Both the position numbers and the translations under genes were made by a program. A DNA stretch of 64,000 nucleotides, from assembly GCA_963836665.1 (NCBI GenBank), contig CAWIKL010000001.1, positions 682,001 to 746,000 of the forward strand, given 5' to 3'. Under the pieces are notes generated by a model that did no database searches, was not told the origin of the DNA, and saw only the letters and a list, made by a program, of their open reading frames with translations. Shown here piece after piece: positions 1 to 8,593 of the stretch. This stretch comes from JAICSD01 sp963836665. Lineage in GTDB: Bacteria; Acidobacteriota; Vicinamibacteria; Vicinamibacterales; 2-12-FULL-66-21. Each line of letters starts with the position of its first letter. Within the stretch, counting starts at the first letter, position 1.

Positions 1-291
1 CTGCGTCAGGACGAGGTCGCCCATCATGACGTCCATGCTCGTGCCCTTGCTCATGGCAATCCAGCCGCCGAAGCCAAACGGCGTCGGCGTCGCAACGCTC
101 GCGACGGTGATTTTCAAATCGTTCCGAGGAATGTTGACTTTGAGGACGTTCGCCTTGAAATCGCCCTGACGTCCCAGGAACGTCAAGACATCCTTGTAGG
201 GCGCTGGCACGTCCTGGGCAGACGCACGCCCGGCCGACAGCGCCAGCACACAGAGGCATAGTCCGGCGGACAGTTTGGAACCTCTTCTCAT
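1..291 (-). CDS. Secreted DUF1259 (LppY/LpqO-type) protein, 3' end outside window
   Basis: The first 97 residues are visible and the gene runs off the left edge. It starts with a signal peptide (MRRGSK, then a Leu/Cys/Ala-rich core, likely cut after ASA). The mature part reads like DUF1259: a 'FKANVLKVNIPRNDLKITV' strand pair, then a 'GGWIAMSKG' segment and 'MMGDLVL'. The family has no settled biochemical function; an extracytoplasmic location is inferred from the signal peptide. It starts 5 nt after the stop of the AIM24 gene on the same strand, so the two are probably cotranscribed. The family call rests on pattern recognition over less than half of the expected length. Confidence 0.7.
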   Translation of the reverse strand, partial: MRRGSKLSAGLCLCVLALSAGRASAQDVPAPYKDVLTFLGRQGDFKANVLKVNIPRNDLKITVASVATPTPFGFGGWIAMSKGTSMDVMMGDLVLTQ

Positions 292-296
292 GTGCG

Positions 297-1055
297 CTAC
301 CGTCCGCGCAGGATCGAACCCACAATGCCGCCGACGACGCCCCCAGCAGCGCTGTTTTCGACGCGTTCCGCCTTCGGCATGTACTCCGCGAGCGCGTGGG
401 CGAGTTTCGAGATCGGCAGCGTCTGCAGCCATACCCTGCCCGGACCCGTAAGGGCGGCGAGAAAAATGCCGTCGCCGCCGAAGATCTTGTTCTTGATCCC
501 CGGAACGGTAGTGATCTGAAAAGACACGCTCGCTTGAAAGGCCCCAACATGGCCGGGATGCACGCGGAGAGTTTCTCCCGCCTGCAGATCTTTCGTCACC
601 AGCTCACCGGAGAGTTCGAGCCACGCCGTGCCCTGACCGCCCAGACGCTGCAGCAGGAAGCCCTCGCCGCCAAAGATGCCGGCGCCCAGCGATTGTTGAA
701 AACCGACGCCGATCTGAATGTTCGGCGTCGCGCACAGGAACCCGTGCCGCTGGACCATGTATTCGTGTCCCGGGCCGACTTCCACCGGCACGATGTGTCC
801 AGGCAGTTTGGTCGCGAACGCCAGTTCGGCCGCCGCCCCAACGGCGCGATACTCCGTCATGAACAAGGTACCGCCGCCGGCCACCCGCTTCAGGGCGCCA
901 AGCAGTCCCCCGCCTCCGCCCAGTTGCGTGTGCGTGGTGAGCTGGATGGAACTGCTCATCCAGGAGAGTTCTCCCGCCTCGGAAATGACAGCGTCATCGG
1001 CGTCGAGCGTGAATTCGAGGACGGGCATGGTCGTACCGACGATGCGACTCTGCAT
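297..1055 (-). CDS. AIM24 / TIGR00266 family protein
   Basis: A 252-residue protein of the AIM24 family, a beta-rich fold named after a yeast mitochondrial protein; the bacterial role is unknown. Visible hallmarks are the poly-Gly patch 'LGGGGGLLGALKR' followed by 'GGTLFMTEYRA', the repeated 'GAGIFGGEGFLLQRLGG' turn, and the C-terminal 'GPGRVWLQTLP' strand before a Gly-rich tail. I chose the ATG at 1055 because AGGAG lies 6 nt upstream; a longer reading frame reaches 1136 but its extra 27 residues look non-homologous. It has no signal peptide. It probably forms a two-gene unit with the DUF1259 gene downstream. Confidence 0.85.
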   Translation of the reverse strand: MQSRIVGTTMPVLEFTLDADDAVISEAGELSWMSSSIQLTTHTQLGGGGGLLGALKRVAGGGTLFMTEYRAVGAAAELAFATKLPGHIVPVEVGPGHEYMVQRHGFLCATPNIQIGVGFQQSLGAGIFGGEGFLLQRLGGQGTAWLELSGELVTKDLQAGETLRVHPGHVGAFQASVSFQITTVPGIKNKIFGGDGIFLAALTGPGRVWLQTLPISKLAHALAEYMPKAERVENSAAGGVVGGIVGSILRGR

Positions 1056-1176
1056 GAAAGGCTCCTGACGCGAACTGCCGATTCGTCCGTTCCGGCGAGT
1101 ATACGCCTCACTGCCCGACGAACTCTTAACCACCATTGCGGTGGCGTTGAGCGGCCTTGGCGGCAGTGCCCCTCAA

Positions 1177-3891
1177 TCACACCTCGCGAAGAATCGGGGC
1201 GACGTCGCCCCGCGTGACGCGCCAGGCGGGAAGCAGGCTCGCCAGCGCCGCCAGGATCACGAGTCCTCCGGCAACGGAGGCGACGATGACCGGATCCTGG
1301 GGAGCCACGCCATAGAGCAGCGCGGCAATGAAGCGCGATGTCGACAACGTCGCGCCAATGCCAAGCACGAGCCCCACGACCACATGGATGCCCGTACGGC
1401 CCGCGACCAGCCGCACGATCGTGGCGGGCGTGGCCCCGAGTGCCTGACGCACGGCCAGCTCACCTCGACGCTGGATCGCCCCGAAAGCCACGACGCCATA
1501 GAGACCGACCAGGGCCAGCAGCGATCCGAGTGCAGCCAAGGCGACGGCCACCGCCGCGACCGCGCGCTCCTGTGACAGCGTCTCGTCGATCAAATCCGTC
1601 AACGGCTTGAACGTGAGCCGGAGCGACGGTTGCGCGGCCACGATCGCTGATTCGATGGACTTGGTGTCCGCCACGCCGCTCGTCGTCCTGATACTCAGGT
1701 TGATGGTGCCGAGAAATGGAATCCAGACCCCGTCCCGCTGCGCGAGTGGCAGATAGAGCGTCGGTTGCACGGGATCGCGGAGCGAGCCGTAAATCGAGTC
1801 CGCCACCACGCCGACCACTTCCACGTCAGGCGGCGGCGACCCGGGCAGGAACAGTTGGATTCGCCGCCCCACAGCCTCGGCGCCCTGGAGGAACCGGGTC
1901 ACGAACGCACGGTTGACGATGGCGACGGGACGGGACGCTGGTCGGTCAGCACTGGCGAAATCCCGTCCCTCGAGGATCGGCACGGCGAGTGTCGTGAACC
2001 AGTCCGGCGAGATCACGTTGAGCGCGCATTGCGCGCCGGTCGGCGGCAGCGCCGCCGCGCCCGAGATGCGACCAATCGGCTGCATGAAGGTCCCGCCATG
2101 TGCGACCGGAATCAGCGTCGCGGCGGCGGCGTCTGTGACGCCCGGTACGGCGCGGACCGCGTCGAGCACCTGCGCGTAGACAGCCGTTCTGGCATGAGGG
2201 TCGAGGCCGGTGGCCTCCGCGGAAACGTTCACTTCGAGCACGCGGTGCGGATCAAATCCCAGCGGACGCGTTTCGAGTAGCCGTAGCGTCCGCGCGAACA
2301 GCGACGCCGTGACGACGAGCACGAGCACGAACGCGGTCTGCACCACGATGAGGCCGCCGGACGGCAGCCGGCCCTTCTTCTCTCGCGCCACACCGCTCGT
2401 CGCGTCCGGCCACGGCGTCTGCGGTGTCGAGCGGAACGCCGGCCAGACCCCGACGAGGATGGTCGTCAGCGCCGCGATCGCGCATCCAAACGCCATGACC
2501 CGCCCATCGATCGCGATATCGAGCGCAATCGAGCCCGGCATCGGCCCCGGTTTGACGCCGAATTCCGGCGTCGACAGGAGGCCGAGCAGGAGACGGGCGC
2601 TCGAGGCGGCCACCGCCAGGCCAAGTGCAGAGCCCGCGATTGCCAGGACGGCGTTCTCGGCCGTGAGCTGTCGAACCAGCCTGGACCTGGAAGCACCCAG
2701 TGACAATCGCATCGCCAACTCGCGGCGCCGCGCCATCATGCGCGCCAGCGACAGGTTGGCGAGGTTCACGCACGCCGTCAGCAGCACGAGCCCGACCAGC
2801 ACGGCGACGGCCAGCAACGGCTGCGTATAGCGTCCGCGCACCGACGACGCACCGGTGCCGGAGGGGAGTAATGTGAACGGCCGCTTGAGATATCCGGCAA
2901 GAAACTGGGCCGGCCAGTCGGGCAGCGTCGCGGCACGGATCTGGGACTGCAGACCGCGCACCAATTGAGTCGCGGCGTCGACGGTCTGGTTGGACCGCAA
3001 CCGCACCATGATCGTCACCGGTGTGTCGCGAGCGGTCGGCTCGATCGTCCGGCGCAGCGCTAGTGGCAGCGCGACGTCGAACGATCGTCCGACGTCGACC
3101 CCGAAAAAGGACCCCGCCGTAATGCCGACGATGGTGCACGGTGTGCCGTTGATCGTCATCGTGCGACCGATGACATCCGGCGCCCCCGCGAAGTGCCGTT
3201 GCCAGAACCGGTGGCTAATCACCGCCGCGGGCCCAGCCGGCGCGTCCGGCCGGTCGTCGTCGGGCGCGATCAGGCGCCCCTTCGTGGGCTGAACGCCGAG
3301 GACCGGGAAGTACGAGCCGCTGACCCAGACCCCTTCCGCGAACGCGCTACGGCCGCCAGCCGTCAAGTCGAACCGATCTGCAGCCCACGCGATCGAGCCG
3401 TCGAACAGGCGGGCGCGCGCCGCGACTTCGTCCCACACCGTACGGCTCCACGCATCGGTGGGATTGCCGCTGGTCAGCAAGACGAGCTGGCCCGGTTCCC
3501 GGACAGGAAGGTCGCGCAAGAGCAACGCATCGACGAGCGAAAAGACCGCGGCGTTCGCGCCGGTCGCCAACGACAGCGAGAGGAGCGCGACCAGCGTGAG
3601 GCGCGGCTCCCGAATCCAGAGGCGGCAGCCGTAGCGCGCGTCCTGCATGAGGTCTTCCAGCCAGCGGAGGCCGCGCGCGTCACGACTCCCCTCCCGCTGC
3701 TGCTGGACGCCGCCGAACGCGACACGGGCGGCACGCCCCGCCTCGTCAGGGGACATGCCGTGCGCCAGGTTCGCGGCGATCTGTCGGGCGAGGTGGTCCT
3801 CGAGTTCCTCGTCCAGATCCGCGTCGAGTTGACGACGGTGCGCGAGTGAGCGAAACCGGAGGCGGGCGATCGTCAGCCAACGATCCAGCAT
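1177..3891 (-). CDS. ADOP-type FtsX/MacB-like permease
   Basis: A 904-residue inner-membrane permease of the acidobacterial duplicated orphan permease group. In order: a cytosolic N-terminal permease-prefix region (about residues 1-85, 'LDADLDEELEDHLARQIA'), a first TM helix near residue 95, a MacB-type periplasmic domain, a three-helix FtsX module ('LARMMARRRELAMRLSLGA'), a second periplasmic domain, and a second FtsX module ('GAIQRRGELAVRQALGATP'). No ABC ATPase is encoded nearby, hence 'orphan'; the substrate is unknown. It lies 27 nt downstream of a PadR gene in the same direction, the standard pairing for this family. The frame is intact over the full family length, unlike the second ADOP gene at 26.7 kb. 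Confidence 0.9.
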   Translation of the reverse strand: MLDRWLTIARLRFRSLAHRRQLDADLDEELEDHLARQIAANLAHGMSPDEAGRAARVAFGGVQQQREGSRDARGLRWLEDLMQDARYGCRLWIREPRLTLVALLSLSLATGANAAVFSLVDALLLRDLPVREPGQLVLLTSGNPTDAWSRTVWDEVAARARLFDGSIAWAADRFDLTAGGRSAFAEGVWVSGSYFPVLGVQPTKGRLIAPDDDRPDAPAGPAAVISHRFWQRHFAGAPDVIGRTMTINGTPCTIVGITAGSFFGVDVGRSFDVALPLALRRTIEPTARDTPVTIMVRLRSNQTVDAATQLVRGLQSQIRAATLPDWPAQFLAGYLKRPFTLLPSGTGASSVRGRYTQPLLAVAVLVGLVLLTACVNLANLSLARMMARRRELAMRLSLGASRSRLVRQLTAENAVLAIAGSALGLAVAASSARLLLGLLSTPEFGVKPGPMPGSIALDIAIDGRVMAFGCAIAALTTILVGVWPAFRSTPQTPWPDATSGVAREKKGRLPSGGLIVVQTAFVLVLVVTASLFARTLRLLETRPLGFDPHRVLEVNVSAEATGLDPHARTAVYAQVLDAVRAVPGVTDAAAATLIPVAHGGTFMQPIGRISGAAALPPTGAQCALNVISPDWFTTLAVPILEGRDFASADRPASRPVAIVNRAFVTRFLQGAEAVGRRIQLFLPGSPPPDVEVVGVVADSIYGSLRDPVQPTLYLPLAQRDGVWIPFLGTINLSIRTTSGVADTKSIESAIVAAQPSLRLTFKPLTDLIDETLSQERAVAAVAVALAALGSLLALVGLYGVVAFGAIQRRGELAVRQALGATPATIVRLVAGRTGIHVVVGLVLGIGATLSTSRFIAALLYGVAPQDPVIVASVAGGLVILAALASLLPAWRVTRGDVAPILREV

Positions 3892-3918
3892 GTGGAGGCC
3901 TCCTCCCGACGTGTACTC

Positions 3919-4254
3919 TTAGGCGTCGCGTAACCTGATGATCCGCGTAATCGCCGTCGCGATTCGCGTCCAATGCTCCGTCTCGCGGGCAAGCTGGCGG
4001 CGGCCCGCGGCCGTGAGCGCGTAGACCTTGGCGCGGCGGTTGTTCTGACTCGCGCACCATTGCGATGAGATCCAGCCCTGGTGCTCGAGTTTATGGAGCG
4101 CCGGATACAGCGAGCCGTCGCTGACCTGGAGGATGTCGCGCGAGACCTGCGTCAGGCGTTCTCCGATGGACCAGCCGTTGAGCGGCTCGAGTGCGAGGAT
4201 CTTCAGAATCAGGAGGTCCAACGTGCCCTGGACCAGATCGCGCGGACGGCTCAT
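3919..4254 (-). CDS. PadR-family transcriptional regulator
   Basis: A 111-residue winged-helix repressor with the PadR signature 'LVQGTLDLLILKILALEPLNG', the recognition region 'SDGSLYPALHKLEHQGWI' and 'NNRRAKVYALTAAGRRQL', followed by a short C-terminal helix. It matches the small PadR proteins that precede ADOP permeases in Acidobacteriota. It is cotranscribed with the permease gene 27 nt downstream. A near-palindrome sits 7 bp upstream of the ATG and could be its own operator. The effector is unknown. Confidence 0.92.
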   Translation of the reverse strand: MSRPRDLVQGTLDLLILKILALEPLNGWSIGERLTQVSRDILQVSDGSLYPALHKLEHQGWISSQWCASQNNRRAKVYALTAAGRRQLARETEHWTRIATAITRIIRLRDA

Positions 4255-4260
4255 CTGCTT

Positions 4261-4277
4261 CCCTCGGTTACCAAGGG
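4261..4277. promoter_or_regulatory. Candidate PadR operator
   Basis: The 17-mer CCCTCGGTTACCAAGGG is an inverted repeat centred on a T, with one mismatched pair. It lies 7 bp upstream of the PadR start codon, where bound protein would block transcription or ribosome access. PadR proteins commonly autoregulate; that this site is bound is inference. Confidence 0.45.
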
Positions 4278-4470
4278 GAATATAGCGGGATTTGCCAGGC
4301 GGTGCAAGTCAGCGGAACAATGGCGGTCGGTCGGGGCGGCCGAGCCCGTGGCACTGCGGCATCGTGCTCGTGACAGTGACGATGCTATTGTGCGGCGTTC
4401 ACATCGCATCGGGCCGAGGGATCGTCGGCCATCATTTGCTGCCACGCGCGGCCGAGCTGTACGATCGGAC

Positions 4471-4818
4471 GTGGCCGCCGGTCCTCCGCTTATTCCGCCC
4501 GACGACCCGCGCAGGATCGCGCGGCAGCTCCGCGCGAGCGGACGTATCGTCCTCATCCTCAGTCTCTTCTTCGCCGGGCGGATGGCGTGGACGGAGTGGC
4601 GACGGACGGACCTTACGCTCGAGGAAGCGATACCCGGCTCCGACGAAGCCGAGAGGCGTCAGGTGGGCGAGATGTATGGGCTGTTCGCGCGCGATGTGTG
4701 GGATATCTGGTCCGACGTGCGGCGGCCGTACCCGGCGGCTGCGATCATCGCCGCGTCGGGCGTGCTGCTCCTCTGCGGCTTCAACCGGCTCGCGCGACGG
4801 CACGAAACCGAGATCTAG
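4471..4818 (+). CDS. Small two-TM membrane protein, unknown function
   Basis: About 115 residues read from a GTG at 4471. Two hydrophobic segments are visible: 'IVLILSLFFAGRMAW' near residue 25 and 'AAIIAASGVLLLCGF' near residue 90. They flank a charged loop rich in Glu, Asp and Arg. The frame stays open upstream to an ATG at 4081, but that part is antisense to the PadR gene, so I take the shorter form. No family is recognised. It lies between two PadR loci and points the opposite way. Confidence 0.45.
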   Translation: MAAGPPLIPPDDPRRIARQLRASGRIVLILSLFFAGRMAWTEWRRTDLTLEEAIPGSDEAERRQVGEMYGLFARDVWDIWSDVRRPYPAAAIIAASGVLLLCGFNRLARRHETEI

Positions 4819-4875
4819 CCGGCGCTCCCTGAAGCCTGCAAATTCCAGGGCGGTTCTTGTGCGGACGCCCCCTCC

Positions 4876-5442
4876 TCATAGCGTGAATCCGTGACGGTGG
4901 GCTCGCCCCTCGCTGTCCCAGACTTCGAACAGATACGCCGTTCCTCGCGTGAGTACGAACGTCGGAGCCTTGGGAACGGATGCGTGGAACTGCTGACGGC
5001 CTGCGGCGAACGAGGCGGGATTCGGCCGAGCTCTCAGCGTGAGATTCCAGCAGGCGTTCCAGCACACAGGCAGTGCCCTCGCCGGCTTGACGTCCCACAC
5101 CGTGGCGCCGGTTGTAAACTCGCTGATACGAATCCGTGCGATATCGGGAGGCACCCCTCGCATCAAGTCCATGTGAGCGATGACCTGGCCGTCGTGCGGT
5201 GCGTCGAAGTCGAGGGGCGGCCCTCCGGTCGCAGCCCAGAGCGCCACTTCCGCCGGTGGCACCGGTCGGGGTCCCAATAGACCGATCACGACGAGAACCG
5301 CCGCGCCGAGCCCGAGCAACACGAGGTTGATGATTCGTCGCCCGCGAGGACCCTCCAACAGATCGCCGGACACGCTCTCGCGCATGTCGAGAGGCAGGAG
5401 CGCACGCAGGATCAGTTCTGCGGCTTCAGGCGGATTCGGCAT
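4876..5442 (-). CDS. PadR-associated membrane protein with permease-prefix-like N-terminus
   Basis: A 188-residue protein. The N-terminus 'AAELILRALLPLDMRESV' followed by 'SGDLLEG' resembles the permease prefix domain found at the start of acidobacterial permeases. One TM helix follows ('INLVLLGLGAAVLVVIGLLG', about residues 37-56), then a roughly 130-residue extracytoplasmic domain with no family I recognise. The start lies 3 nt after the stop of the upstream PadR gene, so the two are cotranscribed. The interesting point is a prefix domain that normally heads a large permease but here carries a small unrelated exported domain. Confidence 0.75.
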   Translation of the reverse strand: MPNPPEAAELILRALLPLDMRESVSGDLLEGPRGRRIINLVLLGLGAAVLVVIGLLGPRPVPPAEVALWAATGGPPLDFDAPHDGQVIAHMDLMRGVPPDIARIRISEFTTGATVWDVKPARALPVCWNACWNLTLRARPNPASFAAGRQQFHASVPKAPTFVLTRGTAYLFEVWDSEGRAHRHGFTL

Positions 5443-5445
5443 CGG

Positions 5446-5775
5446 TCAGCCTCTGACTCTCAGCGGCCGGGCGAAGCCGCGCCAGATGGTCTCGTGCGTC
5501 TTGCGCGCGTCATCCAGCGCGCGCAGCCCCTCAGCCAGCACCGTATAGAACCGGCGCGCGCGGCCATCACGGATTGGTGTGCCGCTCCCCAGCCTCGAAC
5601 GGACCAGCCCTTTGCGCTCGAGCCGCTCCAAGGTCGCTTGAACCGCGCCGGCCGCGACGTCGCGCTCGAGACGCACCTGAACGTCCTTCAGGATGGCGCG
5701 CCCATAGGCACCGCTCTCGAGCCGGACGATCGCCAGCAGGACCGCCTGCTCGAACGATCCCAGAATGTCGGCCAT
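5446..5775 (-). CDS. PadR-family transcriptional regulator
   Basis: A 109-residue PadR protein: 'LGSFEQAVLLAIVRLESGAYG' at the N-terminus, then the winged helix with 'GAVQATLERLERKGLVRSRLG' and 'GRARRFYTVLAEGLRAL'. I chose the ATG at 5775 (MADILG) over an upstream ATG at 5817 because the family starts here and because a perfect palindrome at 5777-5795 lies just in front, as an operator would. It heads a two-gene operon with the membrane protein at 4876-5442. Confidence 0.9.
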   Translation of the reverse strand: MADILGSFEQAVLLAIVRLESGAYGRAILKDVQVRLERDVAAGAVQATLERLERKGLVRSRLGSGTPIRDGRARRFYTVLAEGLRALDDARKTHETIWRGFARPLRVRG

Positions 5776-5776
5776 G

Positions 5777-5795
5777 GCAACTACATTGTAGTTGC
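5777..5795. promoter_or_regulatory. Perfect 19-bp palindrome before PadR gene (operator)
   Basis: GCAACTACATTGTAGTTGC has two perfect 9-bp arms around one central base and ends 1 bp before the PadR ATG. The inner TACA/TGTA half-sites are of the kind bound by winged-helix repressors (BlaI/MecI and PadR types). Autoregulation of the operon is a strong inference from position and symmetry. Confidence 0.65.
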
Positions 5796-5868
5796 ACATC
5801 TCATGGAGAGCGAGCAAATCTTTGGCCGACGCGTGTATCCAGCGCGATCAGCGCTCTGCCGACGCCGG

Positions 5869-6468
5869 TCATTTCACGGTCACAGTAAAGCACCCGGACC
5901 GCAGTTCGTTCGCCGGGCTCGTCAAACTGTCGACCAACCGAAACATGACATCGAACTGCGTCCCATCGGGAATCGTCGGCGCCGCGAAATCGATGTGGGC
6001 AGCCCCGGCCCCTGCCGCGGACGTGAGCAAGGTGACGAACGGCTCCCCGGGGACGGCAAATGTCACGAAGTTTGGCGTGGGCGGTCCCCACGGCGCCAAA
6101 CCCGCGGCGCGCTGACAGATTCCATCGGCGCCGTTGGCACGACCGATTTCCGGCGCGCGCTGGACATAAAACGTCGTGTTGGGTGGCGCACCGTGCACGC
6201 TGACGTTGATTTGCGCCGAAAAGCTGCCCATCACCGCGGCCGTCGCTGTCACGTTGACAATCCCAGAGCCTGAGCCTTGGACCGCGGTCAGTTCCTCGCC
6301 GTGAGTGGCCGACACTGTATGGATGCTGGCGTCTGGCGTCAGGACGGCGAGGGATGAAAGAGTCGTCGAAGACGAGGGGCCGGCCAGCGTTGGGCTGCGG
6401 TTGTCGCAGGCCCATCCGAAAGCGGTGAGACCGAGGATGGCGCCGAGAACAATGGAGCGAGTGGACAT
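5869..6468 (-). CDS. Putative lipoprotein with Ig-like/beta domain
   Basis: A 199-residue exported protein. The N-terminus ends in a plausible lipobox (LTAFGWAC, Cys about residue 21), so it is probably lipid-anchored. A Ser/Thr-rich linker follows, then a beta-strand-rich domain ('GSGIVNVTATAAVMG', 'FSAQINVSVHG', 'TTFYVQRAPEIG') with a C-terminal Cys near the end. No enzyme motif is visible and I do not recognise the family. It is divergent from the TPR regulator gene at 6647, with about 180 bp between them that must hold both promoters. Confidence 0.7.
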   Translation of the reverse strand: MSTRSIVLGAILGLTAFGWACDNRSPTLAGPSSSTTLSSLAVLTPDASIHTVSATHGEELTAVQGSGSGIVNVTATAAVMGSFSAQINVSVHGAPPNTTFYVQRAPEIGRANGADGICQRAAGLAPWGPPTPNFVTFAVPGEPFVTLLTSAAGAGAAHIDFAAPTIPDGTQFDVMFRLVDSLTSPANELRSGCFTVTVK

Positions 6469-6646
6469 CTCAGACCTCCGAGGACCTCAACGAAGCACTT
6501 CAACGGTCGTGTTGCGGTGCCCGTCAAGCCTAGCCATCATGGGCACTACCGCAATCCAGAGCTATCGACTGCGTCTGACGGTTGTGTGAAGATTTCGTAG
6601 ACCAGGGCGAAGCACCGATAATTCACAGCACCTCCAAGAATTCTGT

Positions 6647-8554
6647 ATGACATTCACGTTCCACGACTTAGAGCTCGACACATCGTCGTACGCGTTGCGT
6701 CGAGCCGGGCATCCGCTCAAGCTGGAGAAGATGCCGATGGACCTGCTCTTTCTCCTGGTCCAGCGGGCGGGCGAATTGGTGCCTCGACAGGATATCCAGC
6801 GGGCGCTTTGGGGCGACACAGTGTTCGTGGATGTAGAGCCCGCGATTAACACCGCCATCCGTAAGGTGCGCCAGGCTCTCCGGGATGACGCCGACAAGCC
6901 GCGTTTCATCGAGACAGTCGTCGGCAAGGGTTACCGCTTCATCGCGCCCGTTGTCGTCATCGAAGAAGCTGGAAGCAGCGAACCCAACCCGGAGGACCCT
7001 CGATCCTCGCGCCGTGATCCTCCGCCACGAGATCGCTTCTCACGGCGTGAGATCGCTACGGCTGGCCTGTTGCTCGTACTGGCTGCTGGCATCGTCCTCC
7101 TCATCACTCGCGGGGTGAGGAGGACCTCCGAGGTACCGGCCGCGGTAACCGCGACCCGTTCGATCGCAGTTTTGCCCTTCGACAACTTTTCCGGCGATCC
7201 GACGCAGGACTCGTTTGCCGAGGCGATGACCGACGAACTCATTATCAATCTCGCCAAGGTATCGTCGCTCAAAGTGATTTCGGGCGGTTCAACGGCGCAG
7301 TTCAAAGGGGCGCCCAAGTCCTCACCGAAGATCGGGCGAACGCTACACGAGATCGGGCGAACGGAACACGTTGATGCGCTCGTGGGAGGCTCCGTGGTCG
7401 GCTCGGGCAAGCGCGTCCGCGTGACGGCCCGATTGATTGACGTGGCGACGGACCGTCTCCTGTGGGCAGAGAGCTACGACCGGGACTTGGGAGACGTGCT
7501 CACGCTGCAGAAACAGGTCGCGAGTGCGATCGCGAGTGCGATTGGGGTGACGCTCCCGCGTGAAGAGCGGACTCAGCTGGTGAGGTCGCGACCGACCAAT
7601 CCAGATGCCTATCTGGCTTATATCAAGGGGCGGTACTACTGGAACCAGCGAACGGAAGCGGCGCTCAACAGCGGCATTGAATCGTTCAAGGCAGCACTGG
7701 CCGTTGACCGATCCTACGCAGAGGCGTATGCCGGGATCGCCGACTGCTACACGGCCCTCGGCTACGGCAGCTACCTGGCGCCCAAGACCGCGTTCGAGAA
7801 CGCACGAGCGTCAGCGCAAACGTCGATCGCGCTCAATCCCAATATTGCCGACGCGCACGCGTCGCTCGCGTACGTAAAACTGTACTACGACTGGGATTTC
7901 GCCGGCGCCGAGGAAGAATTCCAGCAGGCTATTTTGCTGAATCAAAACTCGGTGACCACCCACGACTGGTACAGCGTCTACCTGACCGCAATGGAGCGCT
8001 TCGACGACGCCCAGGAGGAAATCGCACGCGCGCAGGAGCTTGATCCGTTGTCGGCGGCGGTCAACACCGACGCGGGTTTTGTGTCGTACTACCGTGGGCA
8101 CTACGACGCGGCCGCCAAGCAGTTGCGCGCCACGATCGCGATGAACCCGAGCTTCCCGTTGGCCCACTTATGGCTCGGTCGCACCTACCAGGAGCAGGAG
8201 CATTACGAGGATGCCAATCGGGAGTACTCCGCCGCGGCGGCTGTCGTCGGCGACTGGCCGGTAACCATGGCCGCGATCGGAAACGTCGAGGGCTTGTCGG
8301 GAAATCGACGTGCGGCGGAACAGGTCCTGCATCGCCTGCTCGCCCTTTCACGGCACAAGTACGTGACGCCGTACGGCGTCGGACTCGTCTACGCAGCCAT
8401 TGGTGACGATGCGCAGGCATTCGCAGCACTCCGACAGGCCGTCGCGGACCGTTCGAACTGGCTGGTCTGGCTCAAGCTCGATCCTCGCTGGGGTAAACTG
8501 CGCAGCGATCCGCGATTTGGAGAGCTTCTTCAACAGCTACACTTGGTGCAATAG
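6647..8554 (+). CDS. Winged-helix / TolB-like / TPR membrane regulator
   Basis: A 635-residue protein with three parts. Residues 1-100 form an OmpR/CadC-type DNA-binding winged helix ('EKMPMDLLFLLVQRAGELV', 'VGKGYRFIAPV'). One TM helix follows near 140-160 ('IATAGLLLVLAAGIVLLI'). Residues about 168-290 resemble the TolB/FlgO-like domain ('RSIAVLPFDNFSGDP', 'GSVVGSGKRVRVTARLID'), and the rest is a chain of TPR repeats ('AYAGIADCYTALGYG', 'ADAHASLAYVKLYYDW'). This is the CadC-like one-component layout with cytosolic DNA-binding and periplasmic sensing parts, very common in Acidobacteriota. Signal and targets are unknown; the divergent lipoprotein or the hydrolase 39 nt downstream are candidates. 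Confidence 0.9.
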   Translation: MTFTFHDLELDTSSYALRRAGHPLKLEKMPMDLLFLLVQRAGELVPRQDIQRALWGDTVFVDVEPAINTAIRKVRQALRDDADKPRFIETVVGKGYRFIAPVVVIEEAGSSEPNPEDPRSSRRDPPPRDRFSRREIATAGLLLVLAAGIVLLITRGVRRTSEVPAAVTATRSIAVLPFDNFSGDPTQDSFAEAMTDELIINLAKVSSLKVISGGSTAQFKGAPKSSPKIGRTLHEIGRTEHVDALVGGSVVGSGKRVRVTARLIDVATDRLLWAESYDRDLGDVLTLQKQVASAIASAIGVTLPREERTQLVRSRPTNPDAYLAYIKGRYYWNQRTEAALNSGIESFKAALAVDRSYAEAYAGIADCYTALGYGSYLAPKTAFENARASAQTSIALNPNIADAHASLAYVKLYYDWDFAGAEEEFQQAILLNQNSVTTHDWYSVYLTAMERFDDAQEEIARAQELDPLSAAVNTDAGFVSYYRGHYDAAAKQLRATIAMNPSFPLAHLWLGRTYQEQEHYEDANREYSAAAAVVGDWPVTMAAIGNVEGLSGNRRAAEQVLHRLLALSRHKYVTPYGVGLVYAAIGDDAQAFAALRQAVADRSNWLVWLKLDPRWGKLRSDPRFGELLQQLHLVQ

Positions 8555-8593
8555 TTCGAATTGAACATTTGGCACGACCGGAAAGGGGCTGTC

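Noticed and set aside
396..1217. Long plus-strand frame opposite the AIM24 gene
   Set aside because: It is antisense to a clear family gene, rich in Arg/Gly, and shows no motif; a high-GC shadow.
4081..4470. Upstream extension of the small membrane protein at 4471
   Set aside because: It runs antisense to the PadR gene and adds no recognisable sequence.
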